Of a stretch of 42,472 bases of DNA, positions 29,594 to 41,584 are shown piece by piece (the first letter of the stretch is position 1; the number at the start of each line of letters is the position of its first letter). The notes beneath the pieces are model-generated. The model saw only the letters and a program-made list of their open reading frames with translations. It made no database searches and was not told the origin of the DNA. Both the position numbers and the translations under genes were made by a program. Source of the stretch: Savagea serpentis (GTDB taxonomy: Bacteria > Bacillota > Bacilli > Bacillales_A > Planococcaceae). Where the stretch lies: NCBI RefSeq assembly GCF_015351395.1, contig NZ_JADKPV010000011.1, positions 1 through 42,472 of the forward strand, written 5' to 3'.

Positions 29594-29860
29594 TTATTTC
29601 ACTAAAAAAGCCTCTTGATCATCATCTTCTAGAATCGTGATTTCAACCGCTTCTGTTAAAATATCCGCATAGCTATATGATACGCGTTCAAAAGCATTTT
29701 CATCTTGATCTAGTTCGACGACAAAAACTGCTCGGTACGTTTCACTCAATGTACCGCTACGTTCAATTGTCTTTTTGCGACCGCCATTTGCTTTTAAATG
29801 CAAACGTTTCCCTAAGTGGGCATCCAATGATTTTTTAATATCTGCTAATGTTTTCGGCAT
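29594..29860 (-). CDS. veg: Veg protein (biofilm-associated, conserved small protein)
   Basis: The 88-residue product begins [19 protein letters not shown] and contains [15 protein letters not shown] and [13 protein letters not shown], characteristic of the Veg family. In B. subtilis Veg stimulates biofilm matrix genes by acting against the repressor SinR; the mechanism in other species is unclear. GAGGTG 9 bases before the ATG sets the start. It is preceded by a promoter with the same hexamers as the strong Bacillus veg promoter, so high expression is expected. Its neighbours ksgA and ispE are the same as in Bacillus, but yabG and sspF are missing. Confidence 0.95.
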   Translation of the reverse strand: MPKTLADIKKSLDAHLGKRLHLKANGGRKKTIERSGTLSETYRAVFVVELDQDENAFERVSYSYADILTEAVEITILEDDDQEAFLVK

Positions 29861-29886
29861 ATATGCTCACACCTCACTTACAGACA

Positions 29887-29915
29887 ATTGTAACATTTTT
29901 CACACTTTTTGTCAA
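29887..29915 (-). promoter_or_regulatory. Strong veg promoter
   Basis: Minus-strand TTGACA (complement of 29910-29915) and TACAAT (complement of 29887-29892) are separated by 17 bases. These are the hexamers and spacing of the well-known strong veg promoter of B. subtilis. The 91-base gap 29861-29951 contains little else. Confidence 0.92.
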
Positions 29916-29951
29916 TGAAACGAAATATTTTAACAGTTTAAAGTTATCGTG

Positions 29952-31410
<1,459 letters not shown>

Positions 31411-31439
31411 CGTTCGTCACTCCTTACAATCATTTCTCT

Positions 31440-31468
31440 AGTTTAAACATATTTGAAGCGTTCATCAA
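31440..31468 (-). promoter_or_regulatory. Predicted promoter of rnmV-rsmA
   Basis: Minus-strand TTGATG (complement of 31463-31468) and TAAACT (complement of 31440-31445) are 17 bases apart, directly after the yabE terminator. The -10 match is only moderate. Confidence 0.5.
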
Positions 31469-31475
31469 ATAGAAA

Positions 31476-31507
31476 ACGCTAGTGAGAGATTTCTCTCCCA
31501 CTAGCGT
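31476..31507 (-). terminator. Terminator of yabE
   Basis: Minus-strand ACGCTAGTG and CACTAGCGT form a 9-bp stem with inner GAGAG/CTCTC pairing, followed by TTTTCTATTT. It lies 17 bases past the yabE stop. Confidence 0.93.
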
Positions 31508-31524
31508 AGTCAACGAAATAATTA

Positions 31525-32769
31525 TTAATTCATCACTTTAATTTTAACTTTTTTACGTCCCCAGCTATATGCTTGAGATTTTGTCTGCATTAAAACATCG
31601 ATACGATTACCTTTAATCGCACCACCTGTATCTCCTGCAACTGCATAACCATAGCCTTCAACCCAAACTTTCGAACCCATCGGGATGACGCGTGGATCGA
31701 CTGCGATTAAACGTAAGTTAGGATTCGCACGCAAGTTAATACCTGCTGCTGAAATTCCTGAACATCCTGTACAGTATGGTGTGTAAGCCGTAGCTTCCAC
31801 ATAAAACTCTTTACCGCCTGCAGGTGCTGACGCTGGTGCAGATGCATTCGAGTTACCGCGAGAAACAACTGTTTTATTCACAGGTTTTGCTTGAGCAATT
31901 TGTTTCGAACCAACTGCTACAATTTTATTTTTAGGTGCATCCACAACTTCTTCTTCTACGACGTTACGTTCAACTTCTTCACCATTGCGCATAACGACTT
32001 CGTAAGTGCGGAGCATTTTTCCTTTTTGTCCTTCTTGTAATACTTTCGTTTTTCCTTGTTCTAAGTTAGCATCTTTTTTCTCTTCTACCGTAAACTCTGT
32101 CGGTGCTTCCACTTGTTCTTTCACTTTTTCGATACGTACGACTTCTACTTTTGAAGCGTCTTTCGATAAGCGATCTTCCAATGTCACTCCCGCAAGTTCA
32201 TCATGCTCACCTAATGCGATTTGTTGATTCGCTAGGAATAATTCAACGGATGTTGGTGTCGTCCATACTTTTTTAGACTCGCCACCATCAACAACCTCTA
32301 CTTCAATTGCTTTTGTTACTGCAATTCTCGGTTGTATTTCTTCTTCTAATGCAGGGTAAACGATGTCGTGCTCTGTCACTTCAATTCCTGCTTCTTCAAG
32401 CACTTCTCCAACTGTACGTTTCGTTGTAACAAATGTCTGTTCTTCCTCATCCACTGTTAACACAACTTCTTCTGCTTCAATCCATTCAACAGCAAGTCCT
32501 GTTTTCAATGGTGTATCTAAAGCTGGTTCCACAATATCGTGTGCGGCTACTTCTATATTTTGTTCTTCTAACAACTGTTCAACTGTTTTAGCATGTGTGC
32601 GAACTTCCATCTCTTCGCCTTCCACCGTCAAAGCAATTGTCTTTTTCGTACCTTCGATCAAAACGAGCGCCATAATCGCTACAAATAAAATCGCAATTAC
32701 TGTTCCAAAAATCATTGTCGACTTTTTGTTTCCTTGATTATGTCCGCCCTTAATGGCCTGATTTGACAT
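31525..32769 (-). CDS. yabE: Resuscitation-promoting-factor-like 3D-domain cell-wall protein (YabE)
   Basis: The 414-residue exported protein has a membrane or signal segment (about 19-38) and three DUF348 repeats (each near a ...EEQNIEV..HDIVEPAL-like segment). A G5 domain (about 200-285) and an Ala/Pro/Ser linker follow, then a C-terminal 3D domain with ATAYTPYCTGCSG, VDPRVIPMGS, AGDTGG and RIDVLM. The three Asp residues name the domain and form the double-psi-barrel active site of lytic transglycosylase-like enzymes. It probably cleaves or remodels peptidoglycan during growth or revival. GGAGG 9 bases before the ATG sets the start. A consensus promoter precedes it. Confidence 0.93.
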   Translation of the reverse strand: MSNQAIKGGHNQGNKKSTMIFGTVIAILFVAIMALVLIEGTKKTIALTVEGEEMEVRTHAKTVEQLLEEQNIEVAAHDIVEPALDTPLKTGLAVEWIEAEEVVLTVDEEEQTFVTTKRTVGEVLEEAGIEVTEHDIVYPALEEEIQPRIAVTKAIEVEVVDGGESKKVWTTPTSVELFLANQQIALGEHDELAGVTLEDRLSKDASKVEVVRIEKVKEQVEAPTEFTVEEKKDANLEQGKTKVLQEGQKGKMLRTYEVVMRNGEEVERNVVEEEVVDAPKNKIVAVGSKQIAQAKPVNKTVVSRGNSNASAPASAPAGGKEFYVEATAYTPYCTGCSGISAAGINLRANPNLRLIAVDPRVIPMGSKVWVEGYGYAVAGDTGGAIKGNRIDVLMQTKSQAYSWGRKKVKIKVMN

Positions 32770-32799
32770 GAAAAAAATTCCTCCTTCATTACTCGGCTG

Positions 32800-32828
32800 A
32801 TTATATCGACTCTCATTTTGATTGTCAA
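32800..32828 (-). promoter_or_regulatory. Consensus sigma-A promoter of yabE
   Basis: Minus-strand TTGACA (complement of 32823-32828) and TATAAT (complement of 32800-32805) are separated by 17 bases, a perfect consensus. The start is about 25 bases before the ATG. Confidence 0.93.
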
Positions 32829-32861
32829 CTCGAAATGCTTACATTTTTTTGAAATAACATT

Positions 32862-33635
32862 TTAATCAGCGATGCGAAATAACTTCAAAGCGTTGGCAGT
32901 TGTTTGTTCTGCAACTTCTTCGTAAGTGATCTCTTTTAACTTCGCAATTTCTTCTGCAACGAGCGTTACATAGAAAGGTTCATTCCGTTTTCCGCGATGA
33001 GGATGCGGTGTTAAGTAAGGGGCATCTGTTTCGACGAGCAAATGTTCTAGCTCGATTTCAGTTGCGACTTTTTTTGGCATCTTCGCATTTTTGAACGTGA
33101 CTGGTCCGCCTAACGAAATCATAAAGTTCATTTCGATACATTGACGCGCGACTTCAACACTTCCACTAAAGCAATGCATAATGCCGCCTACTGTATGTGC
33201 TTCTTCTTCTTGTAAAATTCTAACAACGTCTGCTGTGGCATCTCGATTGTGAATAATAATCGGTAAATCTAATTTTTTCGCTAAACGAATTTGTTTACGA
33301 AATAATTCAATTTGTAATTCTTTCGGAGATTTGTCCCAATAATAGTCGAGTCCAGTCTCTCCGATTCCCACGACCTTAGGATGCTTCGTTAAAGATTCAA
33401 TCCAAGCGAGGTCTGCTTCAGTACAATCAATCGCATCGACAGGATGCCAACCGATGACAGCGTATAAGAATTCATGACGCTCGACTAATTCCATCGCTCG
33501 TTCAATCGTCTCCGTATCGAACCCGACGACGATCATCTTCTTCACTCCTGCTTCTCTAGCTCTCTTGATTACTTCTTCCACGTCATCCTTATATTGTTCT
33601 GCATTTAAATGGACATGCGTATCTATTAACATCAT
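32862..33635 (-). CDS. TatD-family metal-dependent DNase (YabD)
   Basis: TatD proteins are metal-dependent hydrolases with 3'-5' exonuclease activity on DNA and RNA; the in vivo role here is not proven. The 257-residue TIM-barrel shows the metal ligands His7 and His9 (IDTHVHL), Glu in GIGETGLDYY, His in IIHNRDA, His in GIMHCFSG and Asp in LVETDAPYLTP. GAGGAG lies 6 bases before the first of two ATG codons. It sits between metS and yabE as in Bacillus. Confidence 0.93.
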   Translation of the reverse strand: MMLIDTHVHLNAEQYKDDVEEVIKRAREAGVKKMIVVGFDTETIERAMELVERHEFLYAVIGWHPVDAIDCTEADLAWIESLTKHPKVVGIGETGLDYYWDKSPKELQIELFRKQIRLAKKLDLPIIIHNRDATADVVRILQEEEAHTVGGIMHCFSGSVEVARQCIEMNFMISLGGPVTFKNAKMPKKVATEIELEHLLVETDAPYLTPHPHRGKRNEPFYVTLVAEEIAKLKEITYEEVAEQTTANALKLFRIAD

Positions 33636-33882
33636 TCGATTCTCCTCACAACACTTAATATTTTAAACAACGATTATATTTCATTCATCACAAAAACATT
33701 ACAATCATATTACAAACATTTATTACTTTGACATAAACCGATAGGGGACTTCAACATAAATGACTTCACACTTTCTTCAATCGCTTTTATACCAACAATA
33801 TTCGTCCATTTTTAAAAAGTTCAATTTGTATTACAAATATTTCATTTTCAGTATTTCCTTTTACCACATTTCAAAAAAGAAA
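33636..33882. other. AT-rich intergenic region with a 15-bp palindrome
   Basis: No gene is seen between the metS terminator and tatD. ATTTGTA-T-TACAAAT at 33824-33838 is a perfect inverted repeat. Variants of ATTACAA recur at about 33698-33719, in CATTACAA and TATTACAAAC. TATAAT occurs upstream of tatD without a good -35. The repeats could be operators for an unknown regulator. Confidence 0.5.
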
Positions 33883-33915
33883 ATGACAAGTAGCTTTTTA
33901 TGAGCTACTTGTCAT
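33883..33915 (-). terminator. Terminator of metS
   Basis: Minus-strand ATGACAAGTAGCT and AGCTACTTGTCAT form a perfect 13-bp stem with a 7-base loop, followed by TTTCTTTTTT. Confidence 0.95.
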
Positions 33916-33927
33916 GATTTGTACATT

Positions 33928-35904
<1,977 letters not shown>

Positions 35905-35910
35905 TCATTC

Positions 35911-35919
35911 ATTTTACCA
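35911..35919 (-). promoter_or_regulatory. Predicted extended -10 promoter of metS
   Basis: Minus-strand TGGTAAAAT (TAAAAT is the complement of 35911-35916) is an extended -10 with no good -35. It would give a leader of about 30 bases. Nearby ACATT/AATGT repeats are weak. Confidence 0.5.
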
Positions 35920-35995
35920 CATTTATGAATGTCACATTTCATTAAACTTCTAGTTCTCCTAACATTTCCTACTTTTACACTTGAGCTTAACCGTT

Positions 35996-36013
35996 ATTCA
36001 CTGTATAGTGAAT
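35996..36013. repeat. Inverted repeat in the metS-abrB intergenic region
   Basis: ATTCACT and AGTGAAT flank GTAT. It lies in the 394-base divergent region between metS and abrB, about 90 bases upstream of the metS promoter. It may be an operator; the regulator is unknown. Apart from the promoters and hairpins described, the region holds no gene. Confidence 0.5.
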
Positions 36014-36132
36014 TAGACAACTGTTCCAGAATTTTTTGTGCTATTCGACTGAATTTACACACTTTTCTGTCAATGTGTCTAATTGATTAATTTTAAAAAA
36101 CTTTAAAAATAATCATTTCAAATCTTTTACTT

Positions 36133-36161
36133 TTTACACAAATACAGTTATTATATATAAG
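36133..36161 (+). promoter_or_regulatory. Predicted promoter of abrB
   Basis: TTTACA (36133-36138) and TATAAG (36156-36161) are separated by 17 bases. The leader would be about 100 bases and includes a TTTAGAA/TTCTAAA hairpin (36167-36196). It is rich in A/T with an ACAATTGT palindrome near 36227-36234. AbrB of Bacillus represses its own gene at AT-rich DNA, so autoregulation is plausible. Confidence 0.65.
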
Positions 36162-36268
36162 TATGTTTTAGAAAACTACTTATAGCTTCTTCTAAACATC
36201 TAGACAAGATTGTGCATTTGCAAAAACAATTGTACAAATCAAACATTATATAGGAGGAATCTCTTGTC

Positions 36269-36544
36269 ATGAAATCAACAGGTATCGTTAGAAAAGTCGA
36301 TGAACTTGGAAGAGTCGTTATTCCAATCGAACTTCGTCGCACATTAGGAATCGCTCAGAAAGACGCGCTCGAAATTTATGTGGATGAAGACAAAATCATC
36401 TTAAAGAAATATATGCCGAATATGACTTGTTCTATTACGGGCGAAGTTTCAGATGATAACTTACAATTAATCGATGGTAACTTAATTGTAAGCCGCGAGG
36501 GTGCACGTCAACTCATCGAGGAAATCGAAAGTAAATTAAAATAA
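36269..36544 (+). CDS. abrB: AbrB-family transition-state regulator
   Basis: AbrB binds AT-rich DNA as a tetramer and represses stationary-phase genes in Bacillus. The 91-residue protein has the SpoVT-AbrB swapped-hairpin DNA-binding domain (MKSTGIVRKVDELGRVVIP, about 1-50) and a C-terminal multimerisation domain. It is the only protein-coding gene on the plus strand. GGAGG 11 bases before the ATG sets the start. Position between rsmI and metS is as in Bacillus. In sporulators Spo0A controls abrB; no clear Spo0A box was seen, and its role in a lineage without sporulation genes is open. Confidence 0.95.
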   Translation: MKSTGIVRKVDELGRVVIPIELRRTLGIAQKDALEIYVDEDKIILKKYMPNMTCSITGEVSDDNLQLIDGNLIVSREGARQLIEEIESKLK

Positions 36545-36553
36545 TCAATAGAG

Positions 36554-36592
36554 GAGTGTCGGTCTCATTGTGGAGAGACGCACTCTTTTTTT
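36554..36592 (+). terminator. Terminator of abrB
   Basis: GAGTG and CACTC with inner GTCTC/GAGAG pairing form the stem, followed by seven T at 36586-36592. The convergent rsmI gene ends at 36591, so the T-run overlaps its stop codon. The hairpin may also act on rsmI mRNA. Confidence 0.9.
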
Positions 36593-37463
36593 ATTGGTGA
36601 TACGCATTATATACTTCTCTTCGACTCACATTGCGCATAATCGCCACTTGGCGAATGGCGTCTTTCGGCTTTAAATTTTCACGTTGAATCATTTCATCGA
36701 CATGCTCCACAACCGATAACGATTCCCACCATTCTGCTTGTAACACTGCTTCATCATCTTCACTAATTCCTTCTAAGATTAAACAAAACTCCCCACGAAC
36801 TTCTCCTTCTTCCGCCCATTCTACAACCTCATCAACCGTTCCTCGAATCCACTGTTCATAACGTTTTGTCAGCTCCCGAGCTAAAACGATGCGACGTTCT
36901 TTATGCATCCATTTTTTCAAATCGGCTAATGTTTGTTTTAAATGGTGCGGTGACTCGTATAAGATGACTGACTCTGAACGATTCAATACATCTCGGAGCT
37001 GTTGTTCCCGTTCTTTTTTCTTGCGACTTAAAAAGCCATAAAATAAAAAAGGTTGTGGCGTAAGTCCTGACGCAATCAGTGCCGTCACTGCCGCATTCGC
37101 CCCTGGCAATGGGACGACAGGCAAGCCAGCTTCTATGACGGCTTGAACAACATACTGACCTGGATCTGAAATACATGGCGTTCCCGCATCGCTGACGAGC
37201 GCGATATTTTCTCCCATCCGCAATTTTTCAACAATATGCTGACGACTTTCCATCTCATTATGTTCATGCGTGCTCATCATAGGTGTGTCAATTTCAAAAT
37301 GATAGCATAATTTCATCGTATTACGCGTATCTTCTGCTGCAATCCAATTCACTTCTTTTAAAATACGGACCGCTCGAAATGTCATATCTTCTAAATTTCC
37401 AATTGGCGTAGGAACGAGATAAAGAATTCCTTCTTCTTTTTCAAAACTATTTTGTATTTGCAT
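36591..37463 (-). CDS. rsmI: 16S rRNA (cytidine(1402)-2'-O)-methyltransferase
   Basis: RsmI methylates the 2'-OH of C1402 in the decoding centre. The 290-residue protein belongs to the tetrapyrrole-methylase fold: [38 protein letters not shown] and [20 protein letters not shown] 9 bases before the ATG sets the start, which lies within the last codons of yazA (17-base overlap). Same order as in Bacillus (yabC). Confidence 0.96.
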   Translation of the reverse strand: MQIQNSFEKEEGILYLVPTPIGNLEDMTFRAVRILKEVNWIAAEDTRNTMKLCYHFEIDTPMMSTHEHNEMESRQHIVEKLRMGENIALVSDAGTPCISDPGQYVVQAVIEAGLPVVPLPGANAAVTALIASGLTPQPFLFYGFLSRKKKEREQQLRDVLNRSESVILYESPHHLKQTLADLKKWMHKERRIVLARELTKRYEQWIRGTVDEVVEWAEEGEVRGEFCLILEGISEDDEAVLQAEWWESLSVVEHVDEMIQRENLKPKDAIRQVAIMRNVSRREVYNAYHQ

Positions 37464-37719
37464 GTTCGAGTGCCTCCTTTATATATTGTTCTTTCTGTTT
37501 GCGTGTTTTTTGTTTAAATGCGTATTCTGCACGCATCGCTTCCGTTTTTGTCTTAAAGCGTTCGGAATAAATGCATTGTACAGGGCGCCTTCCCCTCGTA
37601 TATTTCGCACCTTTTCCTTCATTATGTGCTTGAACACGTTTCGTTAAATGATTTGTATATCCGGTATAGTAAGTTCGATCAGCACAACGTAATACATAGA
37701 AGCAATGTTCATTTTCCAT
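37447..37719 (-). CDS. yazA: GIY-YIG nuclease-fold protein (YazA)
   Basis: The 90-residue protein is a single GIY-YIG domain of the UPF0213 type: [19 protein letters not shown], an Arg/His segment KRVQAHN, and KYTRGRRPV. The family resembles SLX1 nucleases, but the substrate and role in Bacillales are not established. GAGAG lies about 9 bases before the ATG. It overlaps trmN6 upstream and rsmI downstream, so translation is coupled. Confidence 0.93.
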   Translation of the reverse strand: MENEHCFYVLRCADRTYYTGYTNHLTKRVQAHNEGKGAKYTRGRRPVQCIYSERFKTKTEAMRAEYAFKQKTRKQKEQYIKEALEHANTK

Positions 37720-38455
37720 AAAGCCATTCTCTCACTTCTTGTCGATATTCGCCCTCTTCTGTATAGACGGTTAAAGGCGGTTCAATTTTCAAATCCCTCT
37801 TTCCGTCTTTAATGGCCTCAATCAATAAAATATTCGCTTCTTTTCCTTCTTTCGGATGTACAAAGCGAATTCGTTTCGGTTCTAGTCGATACTTTGGCAT
37901 CCATTCCATAAAGTCAGCTAAACGACCTGGTCGATGAACAAAAACAGCTTTACCTCCTTGTTTTAAAAGACGACTTGCTGCTTGAATGGCTTGTTCTAAA
38001 TTTAATTCAATTTCATGACGAGCAATTGCATAATGTTCACTTATATTTTTTTCACTATGCGGATGATGGATAAAATACGGAGGATTGCATGTAACAGTAT
38101 CATACAATTCCGTACCGATTATCTCTTCAATGCCGATCACATTGCCTTCAATAATCGTTAATTGTTCATCCAAATGATTGTAAGCAACACTGCGTTTCGC
38201 CATGCTAGCTAAACGAGGTTGCAATTCAATTCCCCATATGTGAGCTTGAGAACGAGCACTTAATAAAAGAGGGATGACCCCGTTTCCTGTGCATAAATCA
38301 ATGATTTTCCCCGTTTTACGATAAGGAATCGAAGCGAATTGTGCTAATAAGACTGCATCTAATGAAAACGAAAATACTTCTGAACTTTGAATGATTCTTA
38401 AATTTTCTGCTAGTAAATAATCGAGACGCTCATTCGCCTCTAATGAGATATTCAT
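37709..38455 (-). CDS. trmN6: tRNA1(Val) (adenine(37)-N6)-methyltransferase family protein (YabB)
   Basis: The 248-residue class I SAM methyltransferase has motif [16 protein letters not shown] (about 50-64) and the N6-adenine motif NPPYF, as in TrmN6/YfiC. The family methylates A37 of a tRNA; the exact target in this species is inferred. GGAG 9 bases before the ATG sets the start. Upstream lies the yabA terminator, only 40 bases from the ATG. Downstream it overlaps yazA by 11 bases. Confidence 0.9.
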   Translation of the reverse strand: MNISLEANERLDYLLAENLRIIQSSEVFSFSLDAVLLAQFASIPYRKTGKIIDLCTGNGVIPLLLSARSQAHIWGIELQPRLASMAKRSVAYNHLDEQLTIIEGNVIGIEEIIGTELYDTVTCNPPYFIHHPHSEKNISEHYAIARHEIELNLEQAIQAASRLLKQGGKAVFVHRPGRLADFMEWMPKYRLEPKRIRFVHPKEGKEANILLIEAIKDGKRDLKIEPPLTVYTEEGEYRQEVREWLYGK

Positions 38456-38494
38456 TCTGTTTTACTCCATTCCTTAAATTTTGTCAAAAAGAAA

Positions 38495-38522
38495 GAGCTG
38501 TCCCTCTGAATAGGTTCAGCTC
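38495..38522 (-). terminator. Terminator of yabA
   Basis: Minus-strand GAGCTG and CAGCTC pair, with inner CCT/AGG pairing, flanked by AAAGAG and CTTTCTTTTT. It starts 6 bases past the yabA stop. TTGACA follows immediately (within the T-rich tail), but a matching -10 would fall on the trmN6 start codon. Confidence 0.8.
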
Positions 38523-38527
38523 CTCTT

Positions 38528-38878
38528 TTAGCTATGATGCTTACTTAAAAAAGATAAACAAAATAAGCAATCTTCCCCTTTGCGACTGCTGCCATAATGA
38601 ACATTACATACATGATAGCCTTCATTATAAATGCGGGCTAAATTGTCTACCCCTTCACCAACATCCGCTGTCGCTCGCTCTTTTACTTTTGTAGGGCTCT
38701 CTAACTTTTCATCTAAAACATTTAACCTTTCACGTAAATGTTCATTTTCCAAACGGAGCGTATGATTTTCTTCTGTCATCTTCGCAACATCATGAATCAT
38801 TAAAGTAAATTGTTCTTGCATATATTGTAAATGTTGCTCAAATTCCATTACGCGGTCAAGAAAATTTTTCTCTTTCAA
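38528..38878 (-). CDS. yabA: Replication initiation control protein YabA
   Basis: YabA restrains chromosome replication by bridging DnaA and the sliding clamp DnaN. The 116-residue protein has an N-terminal leucine-zipper-like coiled coil (about 1-65, [17 protein letters not shown]) and a C-terminal zinc site (HVCNVHYG...DCLFC). A longer frame opens at an ATG (38932) inside ricT. The TTG at 38878 has GAGGTG 6 bases upstream and gives [14 protein letters not shown], matching the start and length (119) of B. subtilis YabA, so TTG is preferred. holB, ricT and yabA are grouped as in Bacillus. Confidence 0.93.
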   Translation of the reverse strand: MKEKNFLDRVMEFEQHLQYMQEQFTLMIHDVAKMTEENHTLRLENEHLRERLNVLDEKLESPTKVKERATADVGEGVDNLARIYNEGYHVCNVHYGSSRKGEDCLFCLSFLSKHHS

Positions 38879-38895
38879 TGTGGCCACCTCTTTTA

Positions 38896-39708
38896 TTAGG
38901 CATTCATTTCTCTTTGCTGCAACTCTTCCCATGTATATTGGACAATTTGTTCAGCCTCAAACAATTGTATTTCTAAAATTTGCTCCAATAAATTGAGACC
39001 TATGACGCGTCCTTGTCCTTCTGCTGTTTGGATTTTCGTGCCAATATCTGGCATGAGACGCTTCGATTCTTCATACGTATCATTTTCATATTTCAAGCAA
39101 CACATTAATCTTCCACACAAGCCTGAAATCTTAGTAGGGTTTAATGATAAGTTTTGATCCTTTGCCATTTTAATCGACACGGGATCAAAATCGCCTAAAT
39201 AAGTCGAACAGCAAAGCATACGACCACAAGGACCAATTCCACCTAACATCTTCGCTTCATCTCGCACACCTATTTGGCGTAGCTCAATACGAGTTTTGAA
39301 AATAGCGGCTAAGTCTTTCACCAAATTTCGGAAATCCACTCGGCCTTCTGCAGTAAAATAGAAAATGATTTTATTTCGATCAAATGTATATTCTACATCG
39401 ACTAATTTCATCTCTAATTGATGTTCCACTACTTTATCTAAACAAACTCGAAAAGCATCTTTCGCTTCTTGATTGTTTTTTTCCACTTGCACTCGGTCTT
39501 CTGCTGTTGCTTTTCGAATAATTTTCTTTAAAGGAAGGACGACATCTTCTTCGTCTACCTCTTTCATATCACTTACTACTTTACCATACTCCACACCACG
39601 TGCAGTTTCAACAATGACATAATCTTCTACTTGTAACGGTAACGCCACTGGGTCAAAGTAATAAATTTTTCCAGCTTTTTTAAAGCGGACTCCAACAACC
39701 TTATACAA
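38896..39708 (-). CDS. ricT: RicT (YaaT), PSP1-domain subunit of the RNase Y regulatory complex
   Basis: With RicA and RicF it forms a complex carrying iron-sulfur clusters that directs RNase Y processing; in Bacillus it also affects sporulation and biofilms. The 270-residue PSP1-domain protein has the cysteine clusters GPCGRMLCC and [13 protein letters not shown], and GGIGPCG. The start is a TTG at 39708 with GGAGG 8 bases upstream; [18 protein letters not shown] is the family start. It follows holB by 12 bases. Confidence 0.94.
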   Translation of the reverse strand: MYKVVGVRFKKAGKIYYFDPVALPLQVEDYVIVETARGVEYGKVVSDMKEVDEEDVVLPLKKIIRKATAEDRVQVEKNNQEAKDAFRVCLDKVVEHQLEMKLVDVEYTFDRNKIIFYFTAEGRVDFRNLVKDLAAIFKTRIELRQIGVRDEAKMLGGIGPCGRMLCCSTYLGDFDPVSIKMAKDQNLSLNPTKISGLCGRLMCCLKYENDTYEESKRLMPDIGTKIQTAEGQGRVIGLNLLEQILEIQLFEAEQIVQYTWEELQQREMNA

Positions 39709-39720
39709 ACGGTATCCCTC

Positions 39721-40698
39721 CTATAAACGAAGTATCAACTGCTCTACTAATAATGTACGATTCATATTGCTCGAAATTTTCTGTTTCATGTGCAAAATTT
39801 CGTCAATTTTAGAAGATAGTTGTTCATATGTTAAACGATATGATAATTTTTCTAATAGTTCTCGTGCATCTGGATAACAAATCGAACGATCAATATTCAC
39901 TTTTATCGTCACAATATCACGGTACCCATGAAGAAGCAAGTTCAATATCATCTCTAAATCTTCTTTCTCTTTTACAACACTTTGCCACTCGCCTTGAATG
40001 AATAAAATAGCCTCTGCCTTTGAATGTTCAATGCGTTCAATTAATTGCAGAGCGAGCTTGCGCATCATCATAAATTGTTCTTCTTGCGACAAAGATAAAG
40101 CTTCATCTACATTTGCGGTGATCCGACTCAATGTGCTCGCTAAAGAATCGGTCAATTGATAGTCAGCTACCAGTTGTCCAATCAATTGTTCTTCATTCGG
40201 ACGTGTAAACTGAATACGTTGGCATCGCGATTGGATCGTCGGCAATAGTTGCGCATACGTATCTGTCATTAAAAAAGCAGTGATTTCACCGACAGGTTCC
40301 TCTAAAAACTTCAATAAAGCATTAGCTGCTGATACTGTCATCGTATGCGCTTCTTCAATCATATAAAAACGGCGCCCTTTTTCATACCCTTTTTTCGACA
40401 TTTGCTGAATCAATTCGTCAATTTGTTCCTTTTTAATAGATTGTCCTTCTTTTCGAATCATCCATATATTTGGATGATTCCCATTTTCAATTCTTCGACA
40501 AGCTGAACAAATTTGACAAGGTAACTCACCCGCGCGTTGTTCACATAGTAAGTATTGAATAAATGTTAAAGTAAGTCGCATTTTCCCTGTACCTTGTAAA
40601 CCATCCATGATATACGCATGACTTAATCGATTATTTTTATCTGCCTGAACTAATTGTTGCCACGGTCGAGCTTGTAGACTTATCGCTTCCTCTACCAT
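39721..40698 (-). CDS. holB: DNA polymerase III delta' subunit
   Basis: Delta' is the stator of the clamp loader. The 325-residue AAA+ protein has a zinc site C..CxxC..C (CEQRAGELPCQICSAC), the SRC motif (IQSRCQRIQF) that supplies the arginine finger, and a degenerate Walker A GLQGTGKM without Ser/Thr after Lys, as expected for a subunit that need not hydrolyse ATP. GAGGTG 5 bases before the ATG sets the start. A terminator hairpin ends about 20 bases upstream, so expression from the tmk unit needs read-through. Confidence 0.94.
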   Translation of the reverse strand: MVEEAISLQARPWQQLVQADKNNRLSHAYIMDGLQGTGKMRLTLTFIQYLLCEQRAGELPCQICSACRRIENGNHPNIWMIRKEGQSIKKEQIDELIQQMSKKGYEKGRRFYMIEEAHTMTVSAANALLKFLEEPVGEITAFLMTDTYAQLLPTIQSRCQRIQFTRPNEEQLIGQLVADYQLTDSLASTLSRITANVDEALSLSQEEQFMMMRKLALQLIERIEHSKAEAILFIQGEWQSVVKEKEDLEMILNLLLHGYRDIVTIKVNIDRSICYPDARELLEKLSYRLTYEQLSSKIDEILHMKQKISSNMNRTLLVEQLILRL

Positions 40699-40722
40699 TT
40701 TTACACCTCTTCTTTAAAAAAA

Positions 40723-40754
40723 CCCGCGTTTTCTCAGCAGTAGGAAAACACGGG
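40723..40754 (-). terminator. Terminator between yaaR and holB
   Basis: Minus-strand CCCG-T-GTTTTC pairs with GAAAAC-G-CGGG (11 pairs including a wobble) around a 10-base loop, followed by seven T. The 3' end of the T-run is about 17 bases before the holB ATG; no promoter fits between. Confidence 0.92.
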
Positions 40755-40755
40755 C

Positions 40756-41196
40756 TTACATATATAAATTTATAAGTAATCCTTTTATTTCACCGATTTT
40801 TGCTAATAAATCAATAGACGTCTTTTCTTCATCTAACATCGTTTTAGCTAATTCCACAAGCTTAGAATCAATTTCCTTTACTAAGTTTAAGCGACGTCCT
40901 TCTCCAAATTGATTCCACGTATGGGACTGATCTAATTCGAGCCCTGATTCCACAGCTTCTTGTAAAAAACGGCGAACTAACATTTTGAACTTTGCCATAT
41001 CTCGTAACTTTCGAGAACGAGCTAATCTTTCCCCAGCTGCATTAATATTCCCTAACAAACGAGTAACTTGTTCTCCGTGTAATTTTTGTTCATGTTTTTG
41101 CACCATTTGACCGAAATTAGCTCTTTTTTGAGGTGACTTTAAAGGATCATTGCGTAATTTCTCCAAATTAACATGCTGATCACCCGTGACTCTCAT
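40756..41196 (-). CDS. yaaR: YaaR family protein (DUF327)
   Basis: The 146-residue protein belongs to the DUF327/YaaR family, recognised by position (between darA and holB) and the segments LARSRKLRDMAKFKMLVRRFL and LAKIGEIKGLLINLYM. It is predicted largely helical and soluble; the function is not known. A TTG at 41205 abuts the ribosome-binding site. The ATG at 41196 has AAGGTGG 9 bases upstream and is preferred. It follows darA by 15 bases and ends 1 base before a terminator stem. Confidence 0.87.
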   Translation of the reverse strand: MRVTGDQHVNLEKLRNDPLKSPQKRANFGQMVQKHEQKLHGEQVTRLLGNINAAGERLARSRKLRDMAKFKMLVRRFLQEAVESGLELDQSHTWNQFGEGRRLNLVKEIDSKLVELAKTMLDEEKTSIDLLAKIGEIKGLLINLYM

Positions 41197-41211
41197 GTGA
41201 AACAACCACCT

Positions 41212-41547
<336 letters not shown>

Positions 41548-41584
41548 TCACTCCTTTCGTTTATTCATTATACCATGAATGAAC

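Noticed and set aside
38456-38494. TTGACA directly after the yabA terminator as a promoter for trmN6
   Set aside because: A 17-base spacer puts the -10 (TAAAAC) over the last bases before the ATG, which would give a leaderless mRNA despite a good SD. It probably arises from the terminator tail sequence.
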